From: Balanoglossus misakiensis
Taxonomy: Eukaryota; Hemichordata
Assembly (NCBI GenBank): GCA_040954595.2
Contig: CM082585.2
Location: 8,866,001 to 8,930,000, forward strand
Reading direction: 5' to 3'
Length of the DNA: 64,000 bases
Shown: positions 1-18,650 of the stretch, one piece after another
How positions within the stretch are numbered: the first letter of the stretch is position 1
Layout of the letters: each line of letters starts with the position of its first letter
Notes under the pieces: model-generated
What the model was told of the DNA's origin: nothing
What the model saw: only the letters and a program-made list of their open reading frames with translations
Databases searched by the model: none
Made by a program: the position numbers and the translations under genes

Positions 1-385
1 CCGGGATTTTGAAAACGGGATCTGTGGATAATTTGAATTTTTCAAATTCAGAATTCAGAATAAAACACCCGAAAAACTAAATCGATCTCTCGCCCTGGAC
101 AAGATCGATCGATGACGTTTAACAGTCGACGGTGATAAGTTTGTCTGGTCGTCGGGTTCATTTGATAGAAGTCAGGAGGCGAAAGGATGAATAAAACGGG
201 AGTAAATATCCGGAAAAGGAATGTTTGGCAATTTAAAAGAAAGGCAGACCGGATCAATACTGTCTGAATCAGTTAATTGCGTGTATTCTATTTACACTTT
301 ATTTTATCGCCAGACATCTAATTGTTTGTTTTTTCTTTCTCTCGTTTTGTCACTTATCGCCAAGAACGTTTATATCTTTTCTCAG
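1..385 (+). other. Upstream intron of the DEG/ENaC mosaic gene
   Basis: I see no exon here. The interval ends in a pyrimidine-rich 3' splice site (TTTTCTCAG, ending at 385), so it is most likely the intron before the first LDLa exon in the window. The promoter, start codon, cytoplasmic N terminus and first membrane helix of the channel must lie further upstream. Confidence 0.6.
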
Positions 386-508
386 GGCAATGTGGTGATG
401 GACAGTTCAAGTGCGAAAGTGGAAGCAACTTTGGATTTTGCATCGACAAGGATTTAGTATGCGACGGGAAGGCTCACTGTTATGGCGGAGAGGATGAATA
501 TAACTGTG
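386..508 (+). other. LDLa module 1 exon
   Basis: This exon has phase 1 at both ends and encodes one LDL-receptor class A repeat, starting CGDGQFKC and ending GEDEYNC, with the six cysteines of the fold. The calcium site is imperfect: the usual Asp before the fifth cysteine is His (KAHC), and the Asp of the DGSDE motif is Gly (YGGEDE). It is the first exon visible in the window. Confidence 0.85.
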
Positions 509-3170
509 GTATGTCTGTTTGTCTGCCCACCCTCTCTTCTGTTTGTCTATTAATATACAGGATCAAAGGTCACCCTAATACACATATACAGTACTAGTAC
601 ATGCCCATACATGGTAAAAGGTCGATCATTCGTAGAGCTCTTTTTTGATTGGCTGCCTAACGGAAACCTTCCATGGTAACTGTGGCTAAATTTGCATAGA
701 TGACCATGTACTAACAAATTTCATCATTGGCATATGAACAGAAGCACCAAAATTGTACTTTGCTTTCAATTTATTTGTTGGCAACACGAATAATTATCGG
801 TCGGATTTTGTTTTTGTTTTTTTCACATGTTTACTGCTGGACTTCTGAAGAGTGTTCCAGTACTCAGTTTCAATGTGAGTTCACCAAACGATGTGTTTCC
901 AGAAACTACATGTGCGATGGCGTCTTTGACTGTACTGACGGAAGCGATGAGTTCAGCGATCAATGCAGTAAGCCACGTTCCTACCTATCACAGTCCCTCC
1001 ATTTTTAATACACTGCTAATAATATCTCCAGCATGCATGTAAAGAGGTCCATTGTCAGACGGTGAATACACCACTAATCACAGTTATTGTTGGAACTGTT
1101 TTGATATTTCATTGCATAGTGTTAGTTCGCCGTTGTACTTTATTTGTGTCCTGTTGTATCACAAAGGAAGTACAGGGGTGACATGTAACCCTTGAACTTA
1201 TTATGTAACACAGTGCAACCTTTGTACATGTACTTCCTTTGTGTCCTGTGGTGTCGCGAAGGAAGAACAACGGTGACAGTGTCTCAGTTCCACAGTTTCA
1301 CCCTTGTGATTCCCCTGTGACACACTGTCACCCATTTCCTTCCTTTGTGACCCAGCTATTCGACCCTTTTCAGCGACGAACGAAGGGAATGTGGCCCTTG
1401 GCAAGGCGACCATCCAGAGCAGTACAGAGCTGTACGAGTCGGAGAAGGCTGTCGACGGCTACACAGAAGGTTACAAGCTGCTGCAGAGCTGCTCGGCCAC
1501 ACAGCAGGAGTTCGAACCCTGGTGGGCAGTTGACCTTGGCGATTCTTACAAAGTTCACGAGGTCATAGTTTATCGGCAAGAGGAAAACGATTTTGACTAT
1601 GGAGGTAATTTGGTGCCTTTTCCCAATCTCCGACACAGACTATGATCGCCGCCATCTTGCCTGTTGTTAGGACAGCACACCGTCTTATGGCATTCAATTT
1701 GACTGTATACATTTTTTTGTAACCAGCGTCTCTGGTTTGGAACATGCGCATAAGACGATCATGGCCCTTTAAGCTTTTTAATAATAATAACGCCACTGAT
1801 AAAAATGATTGGTAAGGAGCATTTAATGTCCACAAACAATTTGTATCACGGACATTACCAGGTGCAAGACTGTTGAACATCTTTTGATTGGTTTATATTC
1901 ATCTGTAAAGGTGGGGGGCGTAGATTGACCCTGTGCTGGGATTTACAGAAAGCTTTCCCTCTGTATTGTGAACAGATGCCAACCAATACGGAGGCAGTGT
2001 CGTCGTCGGTTACGGCCGCGGAAAAGACGTCGTCGGCGAAGAGTGCGGCACGGACATCTTCTATTCAACTGGCCGGGAACTCTCGTCCAAGTGCGGACCA
2101 ACCATCGGCCGGAACGTGCTGGTCATCATCGCTGGCACCGTCGATAGACTGCGACTGTGTGAGGTGGAAGTTATGGCCTCTGGTAAGTTTATGGGCGGCC
2201 GTCCTCTCTCGAATACTGATGAACTCTTATTCCTAGTTGAGAGAACGTTTATTGTTCATAGACCAAAAACCCAACCCAACCGAGGACAATCAAGGTGGAA
2301 GAGTATTAGTACCAATCGTACCGAATCATTAGCATTGAACTTCATATTGTGTGTTTCCGCCCCGTTATGTTTACAGCAATGTGGGTCATCAACGCAGCCC
2401 TCCACATGCAAGCGGAGCAGAGCAGCGACTACGAAAACGCCACCACGGCGTCGCTTGCCGTCGACGGCATCAAGAACACCAACTTCTGGTCGTGGAGTTG
2501 TTCGCACACCGAGCTGGAGTTCGAACCTTGGTGGCGGGTGGACCTGGGGAAACTCTACACAGTCTACCGTGTGAAGATTGCCAACAGACAAGATTGCTGC
2601 AGTAAGTTGTTTGAAAGCACAACCTTTTCTCAACAGCTTCTCGCGTCATATCTTCCGCAGAAAAAACAGTATTACCACAACTATTTCCATTTTACAGGTG
2701 ACAGGTTGGCCAACGCAGTTCTAAAGATTGGAATGAGCAAAAACCTGACATCGCAAGCGATCTTTGGCGTCATCACGAACGAACAGTTGTTGAACGACAG
2801 TTCGGTCATCACCGTGGCTGGCGAGTCGCCGCAGCTGGGCCGATACGTCAGCCTACAGCTCGTCAACCAGACGGAATATTTGCATCTGTGTGAGGTGGAG
2901 GTCTACGGAATACGTAAGTCGACATGGTCGCGTTATGTCTCATCCAAGACGATTGCGGCCTGGGTCAGATCACGGTGGTCAGATGTGCAGCAAAGGCGAC
3001 TGTCCTTTGAAATATTTCCACGTTTGTGTGACGTCTTTTGGAAAACTTAAAATAGATGGCTTCAACGACCACTTTTAGATTATGGTGAATTCGGTAAATT
3101 GTCATCCATGTAACTTAAATTTTAGATATTATGTTTTTCAGCCCTGCCGCTCTTATATTTGATGTTTGTT

Positions 3171-3206
<36 letters not shown>

Positions 3207-6200
3207 TTAACACATCCCTGTTATTTCAGCCTTCATAGATGACCTACCAAACGTGGCTTTGCTGAAGCCGGCAGAGCAAATCAGTATGAGCAGCAAGGGC
3301 GTCGCTTCGAGAGCCGTGGACGGCAATCCAAACAGGGACTACGTCGAAGGCCAGAGTTGCATACACACGAGACTAGAAAATGAGCCGTGGTGGAGGGTCG
3401 ATTTGCTGGTCGAGCACCGGGTGTATCGTCTGTCGTTCGTCAATCGAGGCGAATGTTGTGGTGAGTCAGACGCCATGAAGGGTATCTGTGATGAGTTCAG
3501 AACAGCCGGACTGTAAAGAATGTCGATATTCAGACGAAGTACTTATGCGAAATGCGATTACATAATTCTATATAAATTAGCATACTCGATGGCATAATAT
3601 CACATTTAAAGGGTGGCGATTGATTGGTCTTTGAAAACCACCAATCCAGAAGTAGAATAACTAAGCATGCGTATCTCTGTCAACCAACCAGGTGAAAGAA
3701 GCGATGGCGTCGTCTTCAGAGTTGGCACGAGTTTGCAGATCAAGCAGAACCCAATATGTGGCGGCCCACTGGGAATGGACGACCTGTTTAAGCCCGTCCA
3801 CCACGTGACCTGCCCAGTGCCCCTGATTGGCCGATATGTCACCGTGCAACTGGAAGGCAAGGTGCAGTGGATGAACTTCTGTGAACTGGGCGTCCAGGGT
3901 GAGGGTAAGTATCGGGTCGGATCTTCTTTTCGACGAGAACCATTTTATTTTTATTTACCATTTATTATATTTACCATTTTTATTTATATTTATAAGAATT
4001 GTTTTCCTCCGCACCATCTGCAAGTTTAAAATGCTAATTACAACCACGAGAATTTGTATATCTTCTACCCAGAGTATATTGATCACGAGTCTTCACTCTA
4101 TCAAGTCAACCCGTTACCACACTTCGAAGAAATGGCAAACAGGATTTTAGTCGGCTCCCCCTCGATAGATTTCCCAATAATGTCTCTGGAGAAATGCGCT
4201 CACAAGTGTATGAAGACCAAGGATATACGGTGTCTGTCGTTCAACTACAGAAGAGTCGAGAGACGATGTTCTCTGTTGGTGTCCAGTAGAGTTGGTGACA
4301 GCGCCACGGAGTTGTTGCCTCACGACGACTACAATCATTACGAGCGTCTGGCTGATGGCGGTTTGTATTGTTTTACTCTATTGTCTCTGTTCTGAGAGAG
4401 AGCAAGAGAGAGAGAGAGAGAGAGAGACAGACTGACTTCTGTTCACAACATCAGTGAAAAAAATTATGTAGCTATGTCGTGCGAAATTAAAATAACTGAA
4501 CAGCATTTTTGGAATGCTCTTATCGGTGCGAGTGTGCAATTCAGCGGTAAAATAGATAATGGCAATACTTTCTTTTGTTGTGTAGTTATCGACTCCTTGC
4601 ATAACGGCACTTCCTGTCCCGGAGGATACTTCCGGTGTGGCTCAGGAGAATGCTTGCACGCTTACAGGGTGTGCGACATCTTTTCACACTGTGTAGACGG
4701 TAGTGATGAAATGAACTGCATTCACGGTACGTGACAATCGGGGTACTGCCATTTTTCGCACAAGTGGGTACTGTCTCGGACAATTGGTTCAACAGTTCTT
4801 CGCATCCCCTAAGGTTGAATTATAGATGAATACATTCGTTGGTTGCCGTTGCGACCATGTGTTTCCTAAGGTATTCCTACCCGCACAAAGCCAATCTCAA
4901 ACTGCAGAGACAGGCGGCGTCTTCACATGCTGTTTTTACCTTTGGTCCCTGCTGATAGTGTAGAACGCGAACAGTGGACACCAATGCAAAGACAAAGACG
5001 CCGCCACATCTGATTTCAATCAAATTGGCACAAGGTCTGAAAATAAAGAATTCAATCTTATTTTGGGTGACAAAATACAGTCTTTTTTCTCTTGGCGTGG
5101 GTGGGGGGTGGGGCTCAACCAAAACTGACCATAACTACCACGTCTTCTTACCAATTATGTATTTCTTATCTTTACTTATAAAGACCATGAACCTCAAGTA
5201 CCTCTGACGCCGTCCTCGCCCTGGTTCAAACAATTCTACAACATCACCGAGGACCCCGAGGTGTTCGAGCGCTTCCTGTCCGAATATCGCCCGAAGCACG
5301 AGTACCAGGACGTGAAGGGCGAGGACCCACCGGACTGGATGGGCTTCAAGTCGTACAGCCTGACCCCGGACTACAGCAACTTTGACGAGATACTCAAGCT
5401 GAACGCGGAGGAAATCCGCAAGCTCGGGCACCAGAGCCAGGATTTCATCTCGCAGTGCTCGTTCCACGGAGCTGAATGCGACGCCAGGTAATGAAATGTT
5501 GAATATTTGAAGAGTTGGCCAGCACGCATGGCCACTCTGCACAGTGACCGTGTACATGTACAAGCCTACACCTGCCAAATCCAGCGCCTGGTACCGCCAC
5601 TTAGCAATGGCCTTAGATGGCCCTATCGCAATTCTCACTTGTCTCTTAAACGTGGTGTCTCGTTGATGTCGACGACGACCACCTTATAAACGATAAAGAT
5701 AAATGGAACCCGTTTTGACGGTACATTAACCGACTGTCTGTGTACCCTGTCGTTTTCAGCGATTTCCTGACTTTTCAAGATCAGAAATACGGCAACTGTT
5801 TTACTTTCAACCCGAACGGAGACCGTTTTGTGAAAAACCAAGGAGCAAAACATGGTAATGTAACCTACATGGTTCAAAACCAATAAGCATTTTCGAGTTG
5901 AGTTCATGAATAATGAGTTGGAGCTGTCGTTTCCATAGCCACTGCACATGCATCGGATGTATATCTTAATTTTAATCTATACTTTACATTGTGTGTAATT
6001 ATGATTCGGACCATGAAAATGTTAATTAAATATTAATGCCGTAAGCTCAATGGACAAACAGTAAAGATTTTTATCACACTATTGGGAACAGGACGGTTAA
6101 TAGACAAGTCGCAGTAGAGCCTGTCAATTTAGCTTTCTTGTTGTCAGCACAAACATCTACAGATTGCCTACCTATTTTAAATGACCAAGTGTCTTTTAAA

Positions 6201-9006
6201 TGACCCAGTGGTATTTCTGAGTTTTAAAAAATATTATCTATGCCTTATAAAGCGCAATTAAGATAATACGGTTTCTGCTCGATCTACAGGTTTACAGTTG
6301 ACCTTGTTCACGGAACAAGAAGAATACACAAGCGTCCATGGACGGGACTCTGGTGTCCGAGTGATCATTGTGCCCTCCGAGATGACGCCGCTGCCCCAAA
6401 CGGATGGTTTCACGATCACCCCTGGATCTATCACCTCAATAGCTGTCAAAGAAGTTAGTAATAGTAAACCCTTTCACCACTTTGGTTTGGTCCATATCCA
6501 CTGTTTTCTATGGCAGAGGTGGACCTCTGTAGAGGGAACTGGGAAACTTAACCATTTTATCATAGAGAATTTCAATAAAGCCAATCGCAGATTTTCAGTG
6601 GGTGGCTCACGTGGTCACCCACCCGAGTGAAAACTTGCTATTGGCTCGATCTCAACGTTTCTTTGTAACTGTGGTGAATTTACATATAGATGACCGTAAA
6701 CACGTCTCTCTTGATGGCTAATCTTCTGATATTCTTACACAAAGTCTCAGCTTAAAAGGATGTACTACCCTTGGGGAAACTGCACATATGGCGAAACGGA
6801 AGACATTTTTAAGATTGATGGTTTTCAAAATGAATATTCAATACAGGTAAGCCTATGGCCGGCTTGGCTTGACCATATCGATAGAGATGGTCATTTCCTT
6901 CCCATTCATTTCACTTTATATGTCTATCGTGATTTGCTGGTTGTATATCTCTCCCATCTTGCCTTCCTCCATTTATCTGTATAGACCCCTTTGTCGTCTG
7001 TTTTCATCTAGAGTCCGGGGAATGGCATCACAGAATGTTGATCACTTCGGACATAGGATTTTATAAGTGTAATAATGACCTGCTTATATATCTGTACACA
7101 GGCATGTGAAATCGCGTGCGTGTTGAACGCCGTTGAGAGGTACTGCAGGTGCACGGATTCCATTCACAGAAACGGCAGAGTGTGCAGACTAATGGACGAA
7201 GAAGAGGGTAAGCCATGTATTGTACACAGATAAAAATGGCGGCTGGTAGATCTATAGGAACGATGGTCAGAGCAGCTCATCAATTTTTTTTTTCAATGTA
7301 CCCATTTAATTCTCCAACAGATCGCTGTAAGAACCTTATACATTACTTCGCAAGATATAACATGTTGCAATGTGACTGTAGGCAGCCGTGTAGGTGAGTT
7401 TTGCCTTCCAGATCGTCATGTGAAAGGCCATGTCATGTTATCGTTCATTTTGAAAAGTAAATAATTCATGTGAAAATTTTCGATAATGGATGGCTTGATG
7501 AATTGTTCACCGGACTGAACACTAATTAACCAAATGTTAATCTTGTAATTATCCTTCTCCGTGTCGCGTGAGTAATACATGTATTAGAAGTAAGCGCTGT
7601 CGGTGAAATTACTCTCCAATTGGGAGTGGTAACGTTATGATTGTAATGACAATTATCAAAACAGTCGGCCTCTCTTTTTTTTTTCATTTTTCAAGGGAAA
7701 GGCAATTTTCCTTGACGATGTCGCAATCGCAGTGGCCGTCTGACTGTTATCTAGTAAGTGTCACTTTTCGGAAGAAATTAAAAGTTGCGGCAAATCGTTT
7801 TGGATTATTTGATTCATGACTTGATTCGCGGGAAGAGACGCCGCCGGCCTTAATGGAAACGCGACAGCCCGCTTTGTGTGAAATTAAATTATACCTTTCA
7901 CAGGTCTTAATGTGGACAACATATCTTCTTCGCTTTCATTTTCATCCATGTGTGTCAAGCGACACTTCCATTTTCCTGTTGACGTGTTAGACGGAAAACA
8001 TAATTAAGTATACATTTATCGTAAATGCTCGCCCATTAAGTGAAGTAAATTATTTTTTCAGTCATATTTGATTACACCCAGCCATGATGTCGTTAATGTA
8101 ATTCGACAATAATGTTATTGTGAATGAAGGAGACGGTGCCTTTTCATGGCAATAATCCAGACGGCTGCGTCTAATAACGTGTCAGAGGCTTATATGGCAC
8201 CGTAATATATGTTCTAATTTTCGACGTGTGTCTGTGTATAAAAGCGGCGTTTGCTTTTTTAAGCTTTATAACTCATCAAATGTCAAAGTCAGATAAGTTA
8301 TACCTTACTTTGTCCGAGAACAAGCGACCAATTTATTGAAAATAATTCTGTCGTTTCCATAGGAACACCTGCTACGAAGTATGCACAACAAAAATGATAA
8401 GACAAGAAATGTGAACGATGCCGTGTCTGCGAGGTGAGACGTTTGCAGATTGATATATCTGTCTGGGTGTGTCGGTTCAAAAACAGATCAGTCCGCCTAA
8501 CGAACCATCCATCCAACCAACCGACCGACCGACCATCCATCCATCCATCCATCCTTCCATATGCATCTATGCGTTCCGTTTATTTAGTAAATTCTGACAT
8601 CCTATATCACGGTCACTCGACACATATTAGTACATTTATTTTTCCCTTTTTCCCAGATCAAATTTTGTTCGATTGGAAGTATACCTAGAACGACTGAGCT
8701 ACGAAGTAACATCCGAATACAAGGCTTATTCAGTAAGTGCAATCAGTGTCTATTAAATTCAAAATGGATCAATTACCCTACTCGAACATTCAGCTGTTTC
8801 GATGAAATCGTTGAAAGGTGACGATATTTCCCCCCGTTTTCTTTCAGTGGGAAGACTTGCTGAGCGACATCGGCGGCACACTCGGTCTCTACATCGGCCT
8901 GTCCGTCATCACGGTGTGCGAATTCATCAAGTTCTTCGTCGACCTGTGTCGCCACTGGTCCGGTACGAGCAATCCGAGCGAAGGGGTGACGGTCATCCAA
9001 ACTTGA
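386..9006 (+). CDS. Mosaic DEG/ENaC channel with LDLa, F-lectin and PAN domains, 5' partial
   Basis: A subunit of the degenerin/epithelial sodium channel family: trimeric, plasma-membrane, Na+-permeable channels with a large extracellular region between two membrane helices. Coding exons: 386-508, 851-967, 1374-1604, 1976-2182, 2377-2601, 2698-2913, 3230-3460, 3692-3904, 4073-4360, 4586-4726, 5184-5487, 5760-5854, 6290-6453, 6751-6846, 7102-7207, 7321-7393, 7696-7753, 8363-8433, 8657-8732, 8848-9006. This is about 1064 codons in the window and all phases join. Domain order is LDLa, LDLa, FTP, FTP, FTP, PAN, LDLa, DEG/ENaC core, TM2, short cytoplasmic tail, stop TGA at 9004-9006. Channel identity rests on [22 protein letters not shown], the CDCRQPC cysteine cluster and WPSDCY, then [14 protein letters not shown] at TM2. 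The first ten exons are adhesion or lectin modules, which ordinary ENaC and ASIC subunits lack. The 5' end is outside the window; expression is unknown. Confidence 0.9.
620..706. repeat. Dispersed repeat, copy 1
   Basis: ATTGGCT...GGTAACTGTGGCTAAATTTGCATAGATGACC resembles a segment at 6632-6692 (ATTGGCT...TGTAACTGTGGTGAATTTACATATAGATGACC) in a later intron of the same gene. The boundaries of the element are not clear. Confidence 0.4.
851..967 (+). other. LDLa module 2 exon
   Basis: Phase 1-1 exon encoding a canonical class A repeat from ECSSTQFQC to SDQC. The calcium-binding motif [13 protein letters not shown] is complete, so this repeat should fold with calcium. It splices in frame from the exon ending at 508 (codon G|AG) and on to the first F-lectin exon at 1374. 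Confidence 0.88.
1374..2182 (+). other. F-lectin (FTP) domain 1, two exons
   Basis: Exons 1374-1604 and 1976-2182 together encode an F-type lectin/fucolectin domain. The first half runs from [12 protein letters not shown] through AVDGYT and [10 protein letters not shown]; the second half ends with [11 protein letters not shown], the normal closing strand of this fold. The sugar-binding motif is degenerate: the His of the family motif is Ala (CSATQ), and the RxD...R segment reads RQEENDFD without the usual Cys-Cys pair. It may be a structural rather than a sugar-binding copy. Confidence 0.85.
2377..2913 (+). other. F-lectin (FTP) domain 2, intact fucose motif
   Basis: Exons 2377-2601 and 2698-2913 encode a second F-type lectin domain. 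It begins with [12 protein letters not shown], carries [10 protein letters not shown] and ends with [11 protein letters not shown]. Counting residues across the splice, the family's fucose-recognition motif is complete: His in CSHTE, 26 residues, then R-Q-D, four residues (CCSD) and Arg, i.e. H-X26-R-X-D-X4-R. The vicinal Cys-Cys of fucolectins is present. By family knowledge this copy should bind alpha-L-fucose; that is inference until tested. Confidence 0.88.
3169..3207. repeat. (TTTC)n microsatellite
   Basis: About nine tandem TTTC units lie in the intron just before the third F-lectin, and merge into its polypyrimidine tract. Length polymorphism here could in principle alter splicing of exon 3230-3460; that is inference. 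Confidence 0.9.
3230..3904 (+). other. F-lectin (FTP) domain 3, near-intact motif
   Basis: Exons 3230-3460 and 3692-3904 encode the third F-type lectin domain, starting [12 protein letters not shown] and carrying NEPWWRVDL. The His-to-Arg spacing of 26 residues is kept (CIHTR to NRG), and CCGER supplies the Cys pair and distal Arg. The RxD aspartate is replaced by glutamate (RGE), so the copy is close to canonical with one conservative change at a ligand-binding position. It closes with [10 protein letters not shown]. Confidence 0.87.
4073..4360 (+). other. PAN/apple domain exon
   Basis: A single phase 1-1 exon encodes a PAN_1/apple-like module. The diagnostic block is CAHKCMKT followed by RCLSFNY and RRCSLL, giving the paired cysteines of the apple fold. 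PAN domains bind protein or carbohydrate partners. It sits between the third F-lectin and the third LDLa repeat. Confidence 0.8.
4393..4428. repeat. (GA)n microsatellite
   Basis: An AG-dinucleotide run interrupted once, in the intron after the PAN exon. Confidence 0.9.
4586..4726 (+). other. LDLa module 3 exon
   Basis: Phase 1-1 exon encoding a class A repeat from SCPGGYFRC to EMNC. The motif [13 protein letters not shown] keeps most calcium ligands; Gly after CD is replaced by Ile, and the Asp before the fifth cysteine is His. It is the last module before the channel core, which starts in the next exon. Confidence 0.87.
6466..6552 (+). repeat. TTAACCC-end short repeat copy
   Basis: Intronic copy in the channel gene: AACCCTTTCACCAC, TTTGGTCCATATCCACTGTTTTCTATGG and GTGGACCTCTGTAGAGGGAAC are shared with the copy in RPL8 intron 2. 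The right end is decayed. Confidence 0.7.
6632..6692. repeat. Dispersed repeat, copy 2
   Basis: Second copy of the repeat seen at 620-706, with the shared ATTGGCT and AACTGTGG...AATTT...CATA...AGATGACC blocks. Confidence 0.4.
8504..8560. repeat. (CATC/CAAC/GACC)n microsatellite
   Basis: Tandem tetranucleotide runs, first mixed CCAA and CCGA and then CCAT, in the intron between channel exons 8363-8433 and 8657-8732. Confidence 0.88.
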
Positions 9007-10229
9007 GTATAGAATCAAGGTGGAACTGACAGGCTAACGTCGAAAGGAAAGTGGTTGACTGCGGTATTACAATGAAGACTCAACATAATTTGATACAGAC
9101 TATAATTTCTTCACGTGGTTTGTAAATGTGTTAAGTCAATGCTGATGTATAGATGTAGAAGAGTATAAAGGTGCGTGTCTCGTCGTGTAAACGCCATGCA
9201 TAGATATACAATTGTCCGTTCTTTTTGACGTTGAGGGCGTACTATCAACACGTGGCTAAAAGCGCTGGTAGAAATACGTACATGTATATACATTTAAATT
9301 TGCAGCATAGTTTAATAATTCACGTCAGTTAATATTTTTAGTATTTGAATTTTTTCTATGTGCTTCGTCTTTTAAAAAGCAAGTAGAATCAATCACTAGG
9401 TGGTCTTAGTTATCAATCAATCAATCAATCAGTAAGTCAGTCAGTTAGTCAGTCAATCAACCAACCAATCAATCAACCAACCAACCAACCAACCAACCAA
9501 CAAACAAACAAATCAACCAACAACAAAAAAACTCTGTTGCAGCATGGACGGTTGCAGTAACCAAGCTTTAGTAGTTTGGAGTCCAAGCAATATTTTGAGT
9601 GTATTGTCCACTTTCTCCACGACACAGCTGTACTTTGCTAAATTGCAATAAGCAATTAAAAGTTTTACATTTTTACAAAAATCTCTCGTTCGATTTTCTA
9701 TATATAATTTGGCAAGTGACTAGTTGGGTTTTACCCCTCTCCAAAAGCACTGGGCGATTCCACCAATCCACCACTCTCGTTAGTTGCTATAAAGTTAGGG
9801 TTACACGTCACCCCCGCCTTTTTTCTCTTTCTGAAGAAAAGATCAACCTTGTTTTCAAACTTTCCCCCAGCCAAACTAGTCAACGACGTCACATGGGCAA
9901 ATTTCCCATGCCCTCCGATTGCCCAACATTGCCACAATGATCAGCCTGATTTCGTCATTATGAGCTAATCCCTTCTTCTCTCTGCGCATGCACTTCTTCC
10001 AACCGTTATATCGCCCTCTCGCGTGCTGTCTGTGACCCGGTCGTTCATTCTGATATAGGGGTGTACGGGTATCGAGCTTGAGCTCCCCGAAGAGTTACTG
10101 TGAAGAAGTGAAAGAAGTTGGATGAAATATTCCACAATATATATTTGAGTAGATAGATCATATCATATTTTACTTGTATCCTCCTTCAGAAAACCTGATA
10201 CTATAGTATTGTCCATTGCCACACCCCTA
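9007..10229 (+). other. Channel gene 3' UTR and intergenic DNA
   Basis: No further coding exon is visible after the TGA at 9004-9006. A candidate poly(A) signal ATTAAA lies at 9655-9660. A tetranucleotide-rich stretch (CAAT/CCAA/CAGT type) fills about 9412-9525. The end of the interval leads into the helicase promoter and includes an NRF1-like TGCGCATGCA at 9983-9992. Confidence 0.5.
9412..9525. repeat. CAAT/CCAA tetranucleotide repeat tract
   Basis: Imperfect tandem tetranucleotides: ATCA, then AGTC, then long CCAA runs, ending in CAAA/CAAC units. Confidence 0.88.
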
Positions 10230-10235
10230 AAAGGC

Positions 10236-10260
10236 AATCGGAAGTTGCCGGAAATGACGT
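10236..10260 (+). promoter_or_regulatory. Candidate DDX3 core promoter (ETS + CRE half site)
   Basis: The string GCCGGAAATGACGT, ending at 10260, joins an ETS core (CCGGAA) to a CRE half-site (TGACGT), a pairing common in housekeeping promoters. It lies about 118 bases before the first ATG of the helicase. A second CGGAAG lies just upstream at 10239. The role is inferred from motif and position only. Confidence 0.4.
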
Positions 10261-10377
10261 TAAAGAGCACCCACAAATAGCAGAGCAGCTCTGCCAGCTT
10301 TTGTTGTAATTTTTTCTTTCTTTCACCACAGTCGAATCTCCAAGTATACACTACTTTTTCCTCAATATTTTATAGTT

Positions 10378-18650
<8,273 letters not shown>

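Larger units (their letters stand above)
5184..9006 (+). other. DEG/ENaC extracellular core and TM2
   Basis: Ten exons (5184-5487 to 8848-9006) encode the conserved channel part. Landmarks in order: [27 protein letters not shown] and [11 protein letters not shown]; the [11 protein letters not shown] beta segment; [52 protein letters not shown]; and [14 protein letters not shown] followed by a hydrophobic TM2 ending near FFVDLC. The filter-type triplet is Gly-Leu-Ser. The tail after TM2 is only about 20 residues. The exon at 8363-8433 ([12 protein letters not shown]...) is needed to keep frame between 7753 and 8657, and it matches the family at that point. Confidence 0.9.
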
